Shown: positions 18,134-25,415 of the stretch, in pieces
Position numbering within the stretch: the first letter of the stretch is position 1
Layout: every line of letters begins with the position of its first letter
DNA from: Streptomyces sp. AM 2-1-1
GTDB lineage: Bacteria; Actinomycetota; Actinomycetes; Streptomycetales; Streptomycetaceae
NCBI RefSeq assembly: GCF_029167645.1
Contig: NZ_CP119147.1
Location: 2,976,001 to 3,040,000 of the forward strand
Length of the DNA stretch: 64,000 nucleotides
Reading direction: 5' to 3'
The notes under the pieces: model-generated
Told to the model about the DNA's origin: nothing
Databases searched by the model: none
What the model saw: only the letters and a program-made list of their open reading frames with translations
Made by a program: the position numbers and the translations under genes

Positions 18134-18360
18134 ACCCCTTACCTCTCCGGCCGGAGGGAGGGGTTCCCGTGACCCGCACCACACGGAAGGCGCGCCGTAC
18201 CGGATGGATGCGCATCCTCCGAGCGCCGACGGGCCGACAAGAACCATCATCGGGGCGCGGGGAGCGAGATCGGGCCATGCGGCCAGAAGGCGGTGCGTGC
18301 GGCATGTCACCCGCGCCGCACACCTCCCGGCCCTTGCCCGGCGGACGAGCCTCGCTCTAC

Positions 18361-18376
18361 CTTACTTTGCAGTAAG
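18361..18376. promoter_or_regulatory. 16-bp palindrome before the universal stress gene
   Basis: CTTACTTTGCAGTAAG (18361-18376) is a palindrome with 6-bp arms. Its core TTAC-N6-GTAA matches the palindromes at 46294 and 49771, so it may be a distant site of the TetR protein at 49102-49743. It lies 26 bp before the start codon. Confidence 0.6.
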
Positions 18377-18401
18377 TTGACTCAGGAGTAAGGGGTTTGG
18401 C

Positions 18402-18851
18402 GTGGTCGCGTACCAGACGGTCATGGTCGGCACGGACGGCTCGGAGTCGTCGTTGGCGGCGGTCGAGAGGGCGGCCCGGCTCGCCGCCGTCTGCGAGGCC
18501 GAACTCGTCATCGCCTGCGCGTATCAGCCGATGCGCGGGCACGAACTCGCGCAGGCGCAGGACGAGCTGGGCGCGGAGGCGTACCAGGTGGTGGGCTCGG
18601 CGCCGGCCGAGGCCACCCTGCGTGTCGCGACGGACCGGGCCAGGGCTCAGGGTGCGAAGGACGTGCGGACGGTCGCGGTGGAGGACGAGCCGGTCGCCGC
18701 GCTGACCCGGATCGCCCGGGACACCTCGGCCGATCTGCTGGTCGTCGGCAACCGCGGTCTGCGCTCCCTCGCGGGTCGCATCCTCGGTTCCGTCCCCGCC
18801 GACATCGCCAGGAAGGCGCCTCTCGACGTGCTGATCGTGCACACCACATGA
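18402..18851 (+). CDS. Universal stress protein (UspA family)
   Basis: 149 residues with the alpha/beta UspA fold. The N-terminus VMVGTDGSESS carries the nucleotide-binding Asp, and the C-terminal ATP-binding motif is complete: LLVVGNRGLRSLAGRILGSVPADIARKAPLDVLIV (the G-x2-G-x9-G-S/T pattern at about 115-135), so it is an ATP-binding type. The GTG start has AAGGGG six bases upstream. It overlaps the following cyclase gene by 4 bp (ATGA), which marks an operon. Confidence 0.9.
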   Translation: MVAYQTVMVGTDGSESSLAAVERAARLAAVCEAELVIACAYQPMRGHELAQAQDELGAEAYQVVGSAPAEATLRVATDRARAQGAKDVRTVAVEDEPVAALTRIARDTSADLLVVGNRGLRSLAGRILGSVPADIARKAPLDVLIVHTT

Positions 18852-19957
18852 GTGCGGCGGGACCGGCACAGGAGTCGTCCGGCCCCCTCGGCATCGACGC
18901 GCTGGGGGAGGCCGTGGAGGAGGTGCTCCTCGGCGGCGGCCGCGTCTGGACGCGGCAGGAGATGGCGGAACGCTCCGGGGTGGGTTCCGAGCGCACCGAG
19001 TCGATCTGGCGCGCGCTCGGCTTCCCCATGGTCGGCAAGGACGCGCGGATCTTCACCGACGCCGACGTCGAGGCGCTCCGGGCCGGGGAGCGGCTCATCG
19101 AGGCCGGGCTCATCACCGAGGAGAGCGAGATCATGATGGCCCGTGCCCTGGGCCACCACCTCTCCCGGCTCGCGGAGTGGGAGGTGCACACCCTCTGGTC
19201 CTGGATCAACCGCGAGTCGGCTTCCACCCTGGACGGGGGGACGTTGATGGCCCACGCCGCCGCACTGCTGCCGGAGATGGAGCAGTTGCAGCAACACGTC
19301 TGGCGCCGCCACCTCGCCGCGTACGCGCAGCGCGTCCTCGCCGAGGCCGACGAGGCCGCCCGCAGCCGGTCGGGGCAGGGTACGGACGGGCTCGGGGACG
19401 AGGCAGCCGGTGGCCCGGTGCCACCGTACGAGGGCGCCGACGTCCGCGACCGGGCAGTGGGCTTCACCGACATGGTCGGCTACACCCGGATGACGCGAGG
19501 CCTCGGCAACGCCGAACTCGTGCGCGTACTGGACCTGTTCGAGAGCCTCACCGGTGACGTGGTCGCCGAGGGGCGGGGCCGGGTGGTGAAGACCATCGGC
19601 GACGAGGTGCTCTTCGTCTGCGAGTCGGCCTCCGAGGCGGCCGACATCGCCCTGGAGCTCACCGCCCGCGCCGAGGCGGAGCAGCGGTTGCCGCAGGTAC
19701 GGACCGGGCTCGCCCACGGAGCCGTACTCAGCCGCTTCGGCGACGTCTACGGGGCCGCCGTGAACATCGCCGCGCGGCTCACGGCGGTGGCCCGGCCCGA
19801 CACCGTCCTCGTCAACACGGAGCTGGCCGGGGAGCTTTCCGGCATGGCCGCCTACGAACTCCGTTCGCTGCGGCCCGTGTCCGTACGCGGGTACAGCAGG
19901 CTCCGGCCGGTGCTGTTGCGGCCGGGCCGGGGCCACGGGCGGCCCCGGCGCGACTGA
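18848..19957 (+). CDS. Class III adenylate/guanylate cyclase domain protein
   Basis: 369 residues. The N-terminal half (1-195) is helical and has no membrane segment; it starts with a helix-turn-helix-like MerR-type patch (TRQEMAERSGVGSERTESIWRALGFP). The C-terminal cyclase domain (about 200-365) has the two metal-binding Asp residues in VGFTDMVGYT and KTIGDEVLFV, and YGAAVNIAARLTAVARP carries the transition-state Asn/Arg. It should make cAMP or cGMP; the purine-specifying residues were not resolved. It overlaps the universal stress gene by 4 bp, coupling a nucleotide-binding stress protein to a cyclase. Confidence 0.86.
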   Translation: MSAAGPAQESSGPLGIDALGEAVEEVLLGGGRVWTRQEMAERSGVGSERTESIWRALGFPMVGKDARIFTDADVEALRAGERLIEAGLITEESEIMMARALGHHLSRLAEWEVHTLWSWINRESASTLDGGTLMAHAAALLPEMEQLQQHVWRRHLAAYAQRVLAEADEAARSRSGQGTDGLGDEAAGGPVPPYEGADVRDRAVGFTDMVGYTRMTRGLGNAELVRVLDLFESLTGDVVAEGRGRVVKTIGDEVLFVCESASEAADIALELTARAEAEQRLPQVRTGLAHGAVLSRFGDVYGAAVNIAARLTAVARPDTVLVNTELAGELSGMAAYELRSLRPVSVRGYSRLRPVLLRPGRGHGRPRRD

Positions 19958-20113
19958 CCGGCCGGAGCGACCGACCGGCCCAGCGACCGACCGGCCGGGG
20001 CGATCCCGGAACCGGCGGGCCGGAAACGCCGGACGGCCGATGTCCCGCCGTCCGCGTCGTGGATGCGCGGCGGGGCGATCGTCCGGGGCCGCCGGGGCGG
20101 ACGGACCCCGGGG

Positions 20114-20560
20114 TCAGGTGAGGGCAGCGACCAGCAGGGCGAAGGCGGCGACGAGGACGGCGACGCGGACGTAGTGCCATCGCTCCCAGCGCTTCGTCTG
20201 CTCCTTCCAGTCCACCGGCCGGTTCTCGGGCGTCCACGTCTTGCTCCGGTTGTTGATCGGGACGAGCAGCAGGAGCGACATGACCACGCTGAGAAGCAGC
20301 AGCGCTCCCGCGCCGACGGTGAGGCCGGCGCCCTCGTGGTGCCGGCCGGCCACGGCCCAGACCACGATGAGGACGAGCGAGCCGATGTACCAGACCGGCA
20401 TCACCGCGCCCAGCATCCGGCCCCCGTGCGCGCGGCCGAGTTGGCCGCTGTCCTCGGGGAGCGCGTCGAATATCCGGTTGATGACGAAGGCGACGGAGAA
20501 CTCCACCCCCACCATCACGCCGACGATCACGGTGGTGGCGACCTGAAGTGCGTCGAACAT
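20114..20560 (-). CDS. DUF1772 domain membrane protein
   Basis: 148 residues, four predicted membrane helices (about 5-27, 55-75, 82-103 and 128-147). The first helix with ATTVIVGVMVGVEFSVAFVINRIF and the later VPINNRSKTW and the W/R-rich segment (WKEQTKRWERWHYVRV) match DUF1772 proteins, the family that includes anthrone oxygenase-like proteins. No enzyme activity is established here. ATG at 20560, divergent from a TetR gene 91 bp away, with the operator pair in between. Confidence 0.82.
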   Translation of the reverse strand: MFDALQVATTVIVGVMVGVEFSVAFVINRIFDALPEDSGQLGRAHGGRMLGAVMPVWYIGSLVLIVVWAVAGRHHEGAGLTVGAGALLLLSVVMSLLLLVPINNRSKTWTPENRPVDWKEQTKRWERWHYVRVAVLVAAFALLVAALT

Positions 20561-20577
20561 GACGATCCTCCTGGGAT

Positions 20578-20641
20578 CTAGCACTGCTAGATGATGAGGC
20601 AACGCTAGCCCTGCTGCCGCTCTCTTGTCTAGCGGCGCTAG
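20578..20641. promoter_or_regulatory. Twin TetR operator boxes CTAGC-N3-GCTAG
   Basis: Two 13-bp palindromes, CTAGCACTGCTAG (20578-20590) and CTAGCGGCGCTAG (20629-20641), share the form CTAGC-N3-GCTAG. A half box (GCTAG at 20604-20608) lies between. The right box overlaps a possible -10 (TAGGAT at 20639-20644) that sits 6 bp before the TetR ATG, which suggests autorepression of a leaderless mRNA. Confidence 0.85.
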
Positions 20642-20650
20642 GATCGATTC

Positions 20651-21229
20651 ATGTCGGTACAGGAACGCAAGGAACGTGAGCGGGCGGAGCGCGAGCGCCT
20701 CATCGTCGCGACGGCCCGTGAGCTCGCCGAGCGGCAGGGCTGGGACGCGGTCACCACCCGTCGGCTGGCCGAGCGCATCGAGTACAGCCAGCCCGTCCTC
20801 TACAGCCACTTCCGCGGCAAGCGGGAGATCATCGGCGCCGTCGCCCTCCAGGGCGCCGCCGAACTGGCCGCGGCGGTGCGGGCGGCGACCGCCGCCGCGA
20901 ACGGCCCGCGCGAGCGGGTCGCCGCCCTCGCGCGCGCCTACCTCGCCTTCGCCGCGGAGAACCCGGCGGTATACGACGCCATCTTCCGGCTCGACGGCGG
21001 TCTGGCGTACGCGCGGGAGGACACCCCGGCACCGCTCAAGGACGCTTTCGCCGCGCTGCTGGAGTGCCTGGGAGAAGTAGCCGGAGAGGGCGTCGCAGCT
21101 GAGTTGTTCACCGAGGTGTTCTGGGCGTCACTGCACGGCGTGGCGACCCTGACCCGGTCGGAACGGCTGCTGCCGCAGGACGCCGACTCGCGGGTGGAGC
21201 TGCTGGTGGACCGGCTCGCCGCCGTGTGA
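20651..21229 (+). CDS. TetR/AcrR-family regulator
   Basis: 192 residues. Helix-turn-helix about 16-62 (RLIVATARELAERQGWDAVTTRRLAERIEYSQPVLYSHFRGKREIIGAV), preceded by a basic N-terminal arm (RKERERAERER). The ligand domain resembles TetR_C_13/WHG-type proteins. Leaderless start is likely because TAGGAT lies 6 bp before the ATG. It is divergent from the DUF1772 gene and both start codons flank the twin CTAGC boxes. Confidence 0.9.
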   Translation: MSVQERKERERAERERLIVATARELAERQGWDAVTTRRLAERIEYSQPVLYSHFRGKREIIGAVALQGAAELAAAVRAATAAANGPRERVAALARAYLAFAAENPAVYDAIFRLDGGLAYAREDTPAPLKDAFAALLECLGEVAGEGVAAELFTEVFWASLHGVATLTRSERLLPQDADSRVELLVDRLAAV

Positions 21230-21297
21230 GGTCCAGGCGTCGGCCGCCCGTCGGCCGCCGTCGGTGCTCTCCGCCGGAGCCGCCGCCCGCTCCCCCC

Positions 21298-22413
21298 TCA
21301 CGCCCGCGGGTAGCGGGCGAGCCAGCCCGGCGCCGCGGCCGTGGCGTTGTGCAGGGCCGGGCCCTGGGTCATCTCCATCGCGAAGTCGTCGGCGAGTTCG
21401 AGGAGGGTGGCCCGGCCCTCGATCTCCGCGAGCCAGGACGGCGGCAGCGCCGTCTCCCCGTGCAGCACGCCCAGCAGAGCCCCGCAGACCGCCGCGGTGG
21501 CCGAGGAGGGCCCGCCGTGGTTCACCGCCAACCGCAACCCGTGCCGTACGTCCTCGCCGACGAGCGCGCAGTACAGCCCCACCGCGAGCACCTCCTCCGC
21601 CGAGTCGTCCGCCCCCAGCGACTCGATCAGCGCGGGCCCCGGAATGCCCTGTCGTACGGCTCCGAGGGCCCGGCGCACCGCCTCGGTGACGGGCTCGTGG
21701 CCCGGGCGTTCCGCGAGCAGCGCCAGCGCCCGCTGCACCGACCCGTCCAGGGTGTCCCGCCGGGCCAGTCCGTGCATCACCACCGCGAAGGCGCCGGCGG
21801 CCAGTTGGGCCGTGGAGTGGCCGTGGCTCTGCGCGGCGCACTCGACGGCGAGCTGGTGCACCAGCTGCGGTTCCCACCCCGCGAGCAGCCCGAACGGCGC
21901 GGACCGGGTCAGCGCGGCCGAGTCCCGGGCCTCGGGGTTCTTCGGCCGCTCCAGGGTGCCCATCACGGCGTCCCCGAAGCCGAGCAGGCAGGCCCGTGCG
22001 GGGGTGCGGCGGGCGTACAGCCACTCCTCGCGCGCGAGCCAGCCGTCGTCCTCGCGCCGCTCGTCGGGCCCCCAGTCGCGCTGCGTCGCCGCCCACCGCA
22101 GATGGGCCCGGTGCACGTCGGTCGGCGGGTGCCAGGCCCCGGTGTCCCGCCGCACCTGCGCCCGTATCAGCCCGTCCACGGTGAAGAGCGTCAGCTGGGT
22201 GACTGCCGTGACACCCCCGCGCCGCCCGCCCACCGGCACGAAGTCGGCGACCCCGCCGACCCCGTACGCCTCCCGGATCTCCTCCAGCGCGAGCGGAGCG
22301 ACCGCCGCCCCGAGGGCGTCCCCGAGCGCCGCGCCCAGCAGCGCCCCCCGTACCCGGCTGCGGAAGTCCTGCTGCTCCACACGGCCCCAGACAGCTGTGG
22401 TCCCGATGGTCAT
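21298..22413 (-). CDS. ADP-ribosylglycohydrolase family protein (degenerate metal site)
   Basis: 371 residues. It has the family opening SRVRGALLGAALGDALGAAV (about 19-38) and the C-terminal GLYCALVGEDVRHGLRLAVNHGGPSSATAAVCGALLG. Active DraG/ARH enzymes carry a T-D-D-T motif and a G-G-D-S-D-T motif whose Asp residues hold two Mg ions. Here the equivalents read TAVTQLT and GGPSSATA, so the Asp ligands are absent. It may be a non-catalytic ADP-ribose-binding protein. ATG start. I infer that it is a pseudoenzyme; the fold assignment is firm. Confidence 0.85.
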   Translation of the reverse strand: MTIGTTAVWGRVEQQDFRSRVRGALLGAALGDALGAAVAPLALEEIREAYGVGGVADFVPVGGRRGGVTAVTQLTLFTVDGLIRAQVRRDTGAWHPPTDVHRAHLRWAATQRDWGPDERREDDGWLAREEWLYARRTPARACLLGFGDAVMGTLERPKNPEARDSAALTRSAPFGLLAGWEPQLVHQLAVECAAQSHGHSTAQLAAGAFAVVMHGLARRDTLDGSVQRALALLAERPGHEPVTEAVRRALGAVRQGIPGPALIESLGADDSAEEVLAVGLYCALVGEDVRHGLRLAVNHGGPSSATAAVCGALLGVLHGETALPPSWLAEIEGRATLLELADDFAMEMTQGPALHNATAAAPGWLARYPRA

Positions 22414-22609
22414 CCGGCCAGTCCCCCTACCGTCGGTACGGCTCCGCCAGCACTGTAATAGAGCGGGAACGACTGGTTCAGGGCTGGAACGGTATGTACG
22501 GAGTAGCTCCGGAGATCACCTTTGAACGGGATTCCCCGGGGTTCAGCCGCGTGCGCGAGCCCCGCGCCGGGCGGCCGGACGCCTCACGGCAAGGGCTTAC
22601 GGCAATGGC

Positions 22610-22930
22610 TCACAGCGGAGGCTCCGGAGAAGTCCCGCCGGTGGTCCACGTCGACCGAGGACGACCCTCCCGGCACTCCGCGACCCGCAGCACGTCCCGC
22701 AGCGACTCGGTGGCCGCCTTCAGCGCGAACCGTACGGCCCCCTCCCCGGCCGACTCGTCGGCCAGCACCTCCCGCGCCCCGGCGAGCACGTCCTCCCCGC
22801 ACGCGACGAGCTCGGCCTCCACGTCGTCGGCCAGCCGCGACATCCGGCTGCCCGGATCATCGGTGCTCAGGTAACAGCACCTGCCCTCAGGGGAGTTCCA
22901 GGGCAGCAGACGGAGCTGGGAATCGGCCAT
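22610..22930 (-). CDS. Conserved hypothetical, divergent from XRE gene
   Basis: 106 residues, ATG at 22930. Soluble; opens MADSQLRLLPW and contains a helical segment (SRLADDVEAELVACGEDVLAGAREVL, then FALKAATESLRDVLRVAE). Its family was not recognised. It faces away from the XRE-DUF5753 gene across a 141-bp intergenic region, an arrangement often seen for small unknown genes beside such regulators, so it may be part of the same regulatory unit. Confidence 0.65.
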   Translation of the reverse strand: MADSQLRLLPWNSPEGRCCYLSTDDPGSRMSRLADDVEAELVACGEDVLAGAREVLADESAGEGAVRFALKAATESLRDVLRVAECREGRPRSTWTTGGTSPEPPL

Positions 22931-23071
22931 GACGTGTGCCTCGCAGAGGTGTGGGCTTCGGGTGACTTCCATCGGGTGACGCTCACCGTTCGTGACTCGG
23001 TGATCACCGCCGCGACCTACGCTCGGCAGCAGCACACGATTGCCCGCGCACAGGACAACGGGAGGACCACG

Positions 23072-23896
23072 ATGACCGAACCGGCCGACGTGGACGAGGA
23101 GTCGGGCCGCGCCGCGCTCGGCCGGACACTGCGCTACCTGCGTGAGAAGGCCGGCAGGTCGCTGGGGCAGCTCGCCGAGGAGACCCGCTACGACAAGAGC
23201 TACCTCTACCGGCTGGAGGTGAGCCAGCGGCTCTCCAAGCTGGAGGTGATGCAGGACCTCGACCGGTACTAGGAGAGCGGGGAACTGCTCCAGGGGTTGT
23301 GGAAGGTCGCCCGGAGGGAAGTCTTCAAGGACAAGTACCAGGAGTTCATGCGGCTGGAGAACCGGGCTCGCGTCATGTGGATGTTCCAGCTCGCCATTCC
23401 TGGACTCTTCCAGACGGAGGAGTACGCCCGTGAGGTGCTGTCGGCGGCCCAGGCCTCGAACAGCAATCTCGACGTGGCCGAGGAGCAGGTCGCTGCGCGT
23501 ATGAGCCGTCAGGAGATCTTGCATCGAGACCCGGTGCCCCACGTCCGACTGATCCTGGATGAGGTCGCGCTGCGACGGCCGACGGCGCACACGAAGTCGT
23601 GGCGGAGTCAATTGGACCATCTGATCGAGGTCTGCCATCTCCCCGACGTGGTTCTCCAGGTGCTGCCCTTTTCGGCTGGTGTGCACGGACTCATGGACAG
23701 CCATCTCACCGTACTCTGGGAGCCGGACGGCACCTCCGTTGCCTATGTGGAGGGCAACGGCATCAGCGAGTTGGTCGACGAGGCGGACAAAGTGACCAGC
23801 TATCGGCTGTCCTACGATCGGGTCCGCGATCTCGCCCTGTCCCCAGCGGAGTCGCTGGCATTCATCCGGGGCATTGTGGAGGAGCTTCCCTCATGA
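23072..23896 (+). pseudogene. XRE-DUF5753 regulator interrupted by an in-frame TAG
   Basis: The ATG at 23072 (GGGAGG upstream) opens an XRE domain (LGRTLRYLREKAGRSLGQLAEETRYDKSYLYRLE...). After 66 codons a TAG at 23270-23272 interrupts it, and the same frame continues for 208 codons through a complete DUF5753 domain (AIPGLFQTEEYAREVL, LPDVVLQVLPFSAGVHG) to the TGA at 23894. No frame change is needed, so this is a nonsense mutation or an assembly error. Without readthrough it makes only the DNA-binding half. It overlaps the first DUF397 gene by 4 bp. Confidence 0.85.
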
Positions 23897-24096
23897 ACCG
23901 CACGCTCGACTTCAGCCTCGCCGCATGGCGTAAGTCCACCTACAGCGACGGAGGCCAAACCAACTGCGTGGAAGTCTGCGACGGCTTCCCCGGCCTCGTC
24001 CCCATCCGCGACAGCAAAGTCCCCACCGGCCCCACACTCGCCGTCACCGCTCCAGCGTGGACCGCATTCCTCGACCAGTTCCGGAGCTCCGAATGA
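23893..24096 (+). CDS. DUF397 domain small protein, copy 1
   Basis: 67 residues with the full DUF397 pattern: WRKSTYSDGGQTNCVEVCD, VPIRDSKVPTGP and WTAFLDQF. It overlaps the stop of the XRE frame (ATGA at 23893-23896) and the next DUF397 by 4 bp, so translation of all three is coupled. If the XRE frame stops at 23270, this gene depends on reinitiation or its own start. Confidence 0.88.
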   Translation: MNRTLDFSLAAWRKSTYSDGGQTNCVEVCDGFPGLVPIRDSKVPTGPTLAVTAPAWTAFLDQFRSSE

Positions 24097-24296
24097 CGCC
24101 TGCGTCGTCTGACCTCCGCCGCGCCGCCTGGCGCAAGTCGAGCTTCAGCGACGGCGGCCCCAACAACTGCCTGGAAGTCTCAGACGACTTCCCCGGCCTC
24201 GTCCCCGTCCGCGACAGCAAGAACCCCGCCGGCCCCGCTCTCCTCATCACCGCTCCCGCCTGGACGGCATTCGTCGCCTTCGCCGCCGGGCGCTGA
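24093..24296 (+). CDS. DUF397 domain small protein, copy 2
   Basis: 67 residues, a tandem paralogue of copy 1 and the same length. It has WRKSSFSDGGPNNCLEVSDDFPGLVPVRDSK and WTAFVAF. The first ATG overlaps the stop of copy 1 (ATGA). The conserved FPGLVP-RDSK segment is shared with copy 1, which points to local duplication. Confidence 0.87.
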   Translation: MTPASSDLRRAAWRKSSFSDGGPNNCLEVSDDFPGLVPVRDSKNPAGPALLITAPAWTAFVAFAAGR

Positions 24297-24436
24297 GCGG
24301 GCTCCGGGCCGCGTCCCCGGGCGTGCGTCCCCGCTCGCGGGCCCCGGGGCCGTGGCCGGGCCAGCGGCCGGGGCTGCCGGCCCGCACCGGGCTGCCGGGG
24401 CAGCCCGCCGATGCGCACCGCACCCCGTAAATCCCG

Positions 24437-24464
24437 TTGCGTCTCACAACTGCCCCGGTAGCGT
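24437..24464 (+). promoter_or_regulatory. Leaderless promoter of the DinB gene
   Basis: -35 TTGCGT (24437-24442), 16-bp spacer and -10 TAGCGT (24459-24464), with the ATG at 24473. Transcription would start about at the start codon, and no Shine-Dalgarno is visible, so a leaderless mRNA is likely. Confidence 0.55.
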
Positions 24465-24472
24465 GCGCCGTT

Positions 24473-24988
24473 ATGGACAACGAATTGAAGCGCCCCCCGT
24501 TCCAGGCGGACGAACGCACCTCACTGGTGGGCTGGTTGGACCTGCAACGCCAGATCCTGCGCTGGAAGTGCGAAGGACTGAGCGACGAGGACGCGCGCCG
24601 TCCGGTCGTCCCGACCTCACCGGCGATGACGATGGCCGGCCTCGTCTCCCACATGCGCTGGACCGAGCACACATGGCTGGAGGTGCTGTTCCTCGGCGGC
24701 GACGAGAAGGAGAACCCGGCGTTCCACGAGTCGGTCGAGGACGCCGACTGGGTCACCGACGGCCGCACTCTCTCCGAGCTCCTCGCGGAGTACGAGGCCC
24801 AGTGCGCGCGCAGCAACGAGATCGTCGCGGCGGCCTCCCTGGACGACGTCGGCCGGCACCCCGGCTTCCGCTCCTCGGGCGCCAACCTCCGCTGGATGCT
24901 GACCCACCTCATCGAGGAGACGGGGCGGCACGCGGGGCACGCGGACATCGTCCGGGAGCTGCTCGACGGCTCCAAGGGCTACTACTGA
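24473..24988 (+). CDS. DinB/DUF664 family protein
   Basis: 171 residues, a four-helix-bundle protein of the DinB/DUF664 (mycothiol-dependent enzyme-like) superfamily. The three spaced His ligands are present: His in LVSHMRWTEHTWLEV (about 57-70) and in LTHLIEETGRHAGHADIVREL (about 143-163), a metal-site arrangement. Members act as mycothiol S-transferases or maleylpyruvate isomerases, or are unknown; no exact activity can be given. ATG at 24473, probably leaderless. Confidence 0.84.
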   Translation: MDNELKRPPFQADERTSLVGWLDLQRQILRWKCEGLSDEDARRPVVPTSPAMTMAGLVSHMRWTEHTWLEVLFLGGDEKENPAFHESVEDADWVTDGRTLSELLAEYEAQCARSNEIVAAASLDDVGRHPGFRSSGANLRWMLTHLIEETGRHAGHADIVRELLDGSKGYY

Positions 24989-25061
24989 GGGCCACCGCAC
25001 ACCCCGCCCCGTGTCGGCTGAACCGGGCGTTCGGCCTGCCGGGGTGGTGACGGACCGGGGC

Positions 25062-25415
25062 TCAGCCCGTGAGGGGATCGTGCCGGGCAGCCTGCCCGGC
25101 GCCCAGGTCGATGGCGAAGACCTGGTCCAGGCCCAGGATGCCCAGGACGCGGGCGGTGTTGGCGGGCACCGAGACCAGGGAGATGCGAGCGCCTTGTCCG
25201 ACGGCCTGGATCCTGGCGGACAGCAGAGCGCTGATCCCGCTGGAGTCACAGAACTCCAGACCGGCCAGGTCCAGGACCAGCAGTTGTCCCGTGGTGAGAC
25301 TGAGGCCGTCCAGGGCATCGCGAAGTCCGGGCGCGGTCGCGTAGTCGAGATCACCGATGATCCCCAGTACGGGGCCGGTGGCTGCGGCGCGGGTGGTGAT
25401 CGTCAGTGGGCTCAT
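25062..25415 (-). CDS. STAS-domain anti-sigma factor antagonist
   Basis: 117 residues, a single STAS domain of the SpoIIAA/RsbV type. The phosphorylatable Ser lies in LEFCDSSGISALLSA (about residues 55-69), just after the second beta strand. It is the last gene of an rsbQ-rsbP-STAS operon and overlaps the phosphatase stop by 4 bp. It is presumably dephosphorylated by the upstream phosphatase, which would let it bind an anti-sigma kinase encoded elsewhere. Confidence 0.9.
   Translation of the reverse strand: MSPLTITTRAAATGPVLGIIGDLDYATAPGLRDALDGLSLTTGQLLVLDLAGLEFCDSSGISALLSARIQAVGQGARISLVSVPANTARVLGILGLDQVFAIDLGAGQAARHDPLTG

Noticed and set aside
23072..23896. A programmed ribosomal frameshift in the XRE gene
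   Set aside because: Both parts are in the same frame, so no frameshift is required; only the TAG interrupts.
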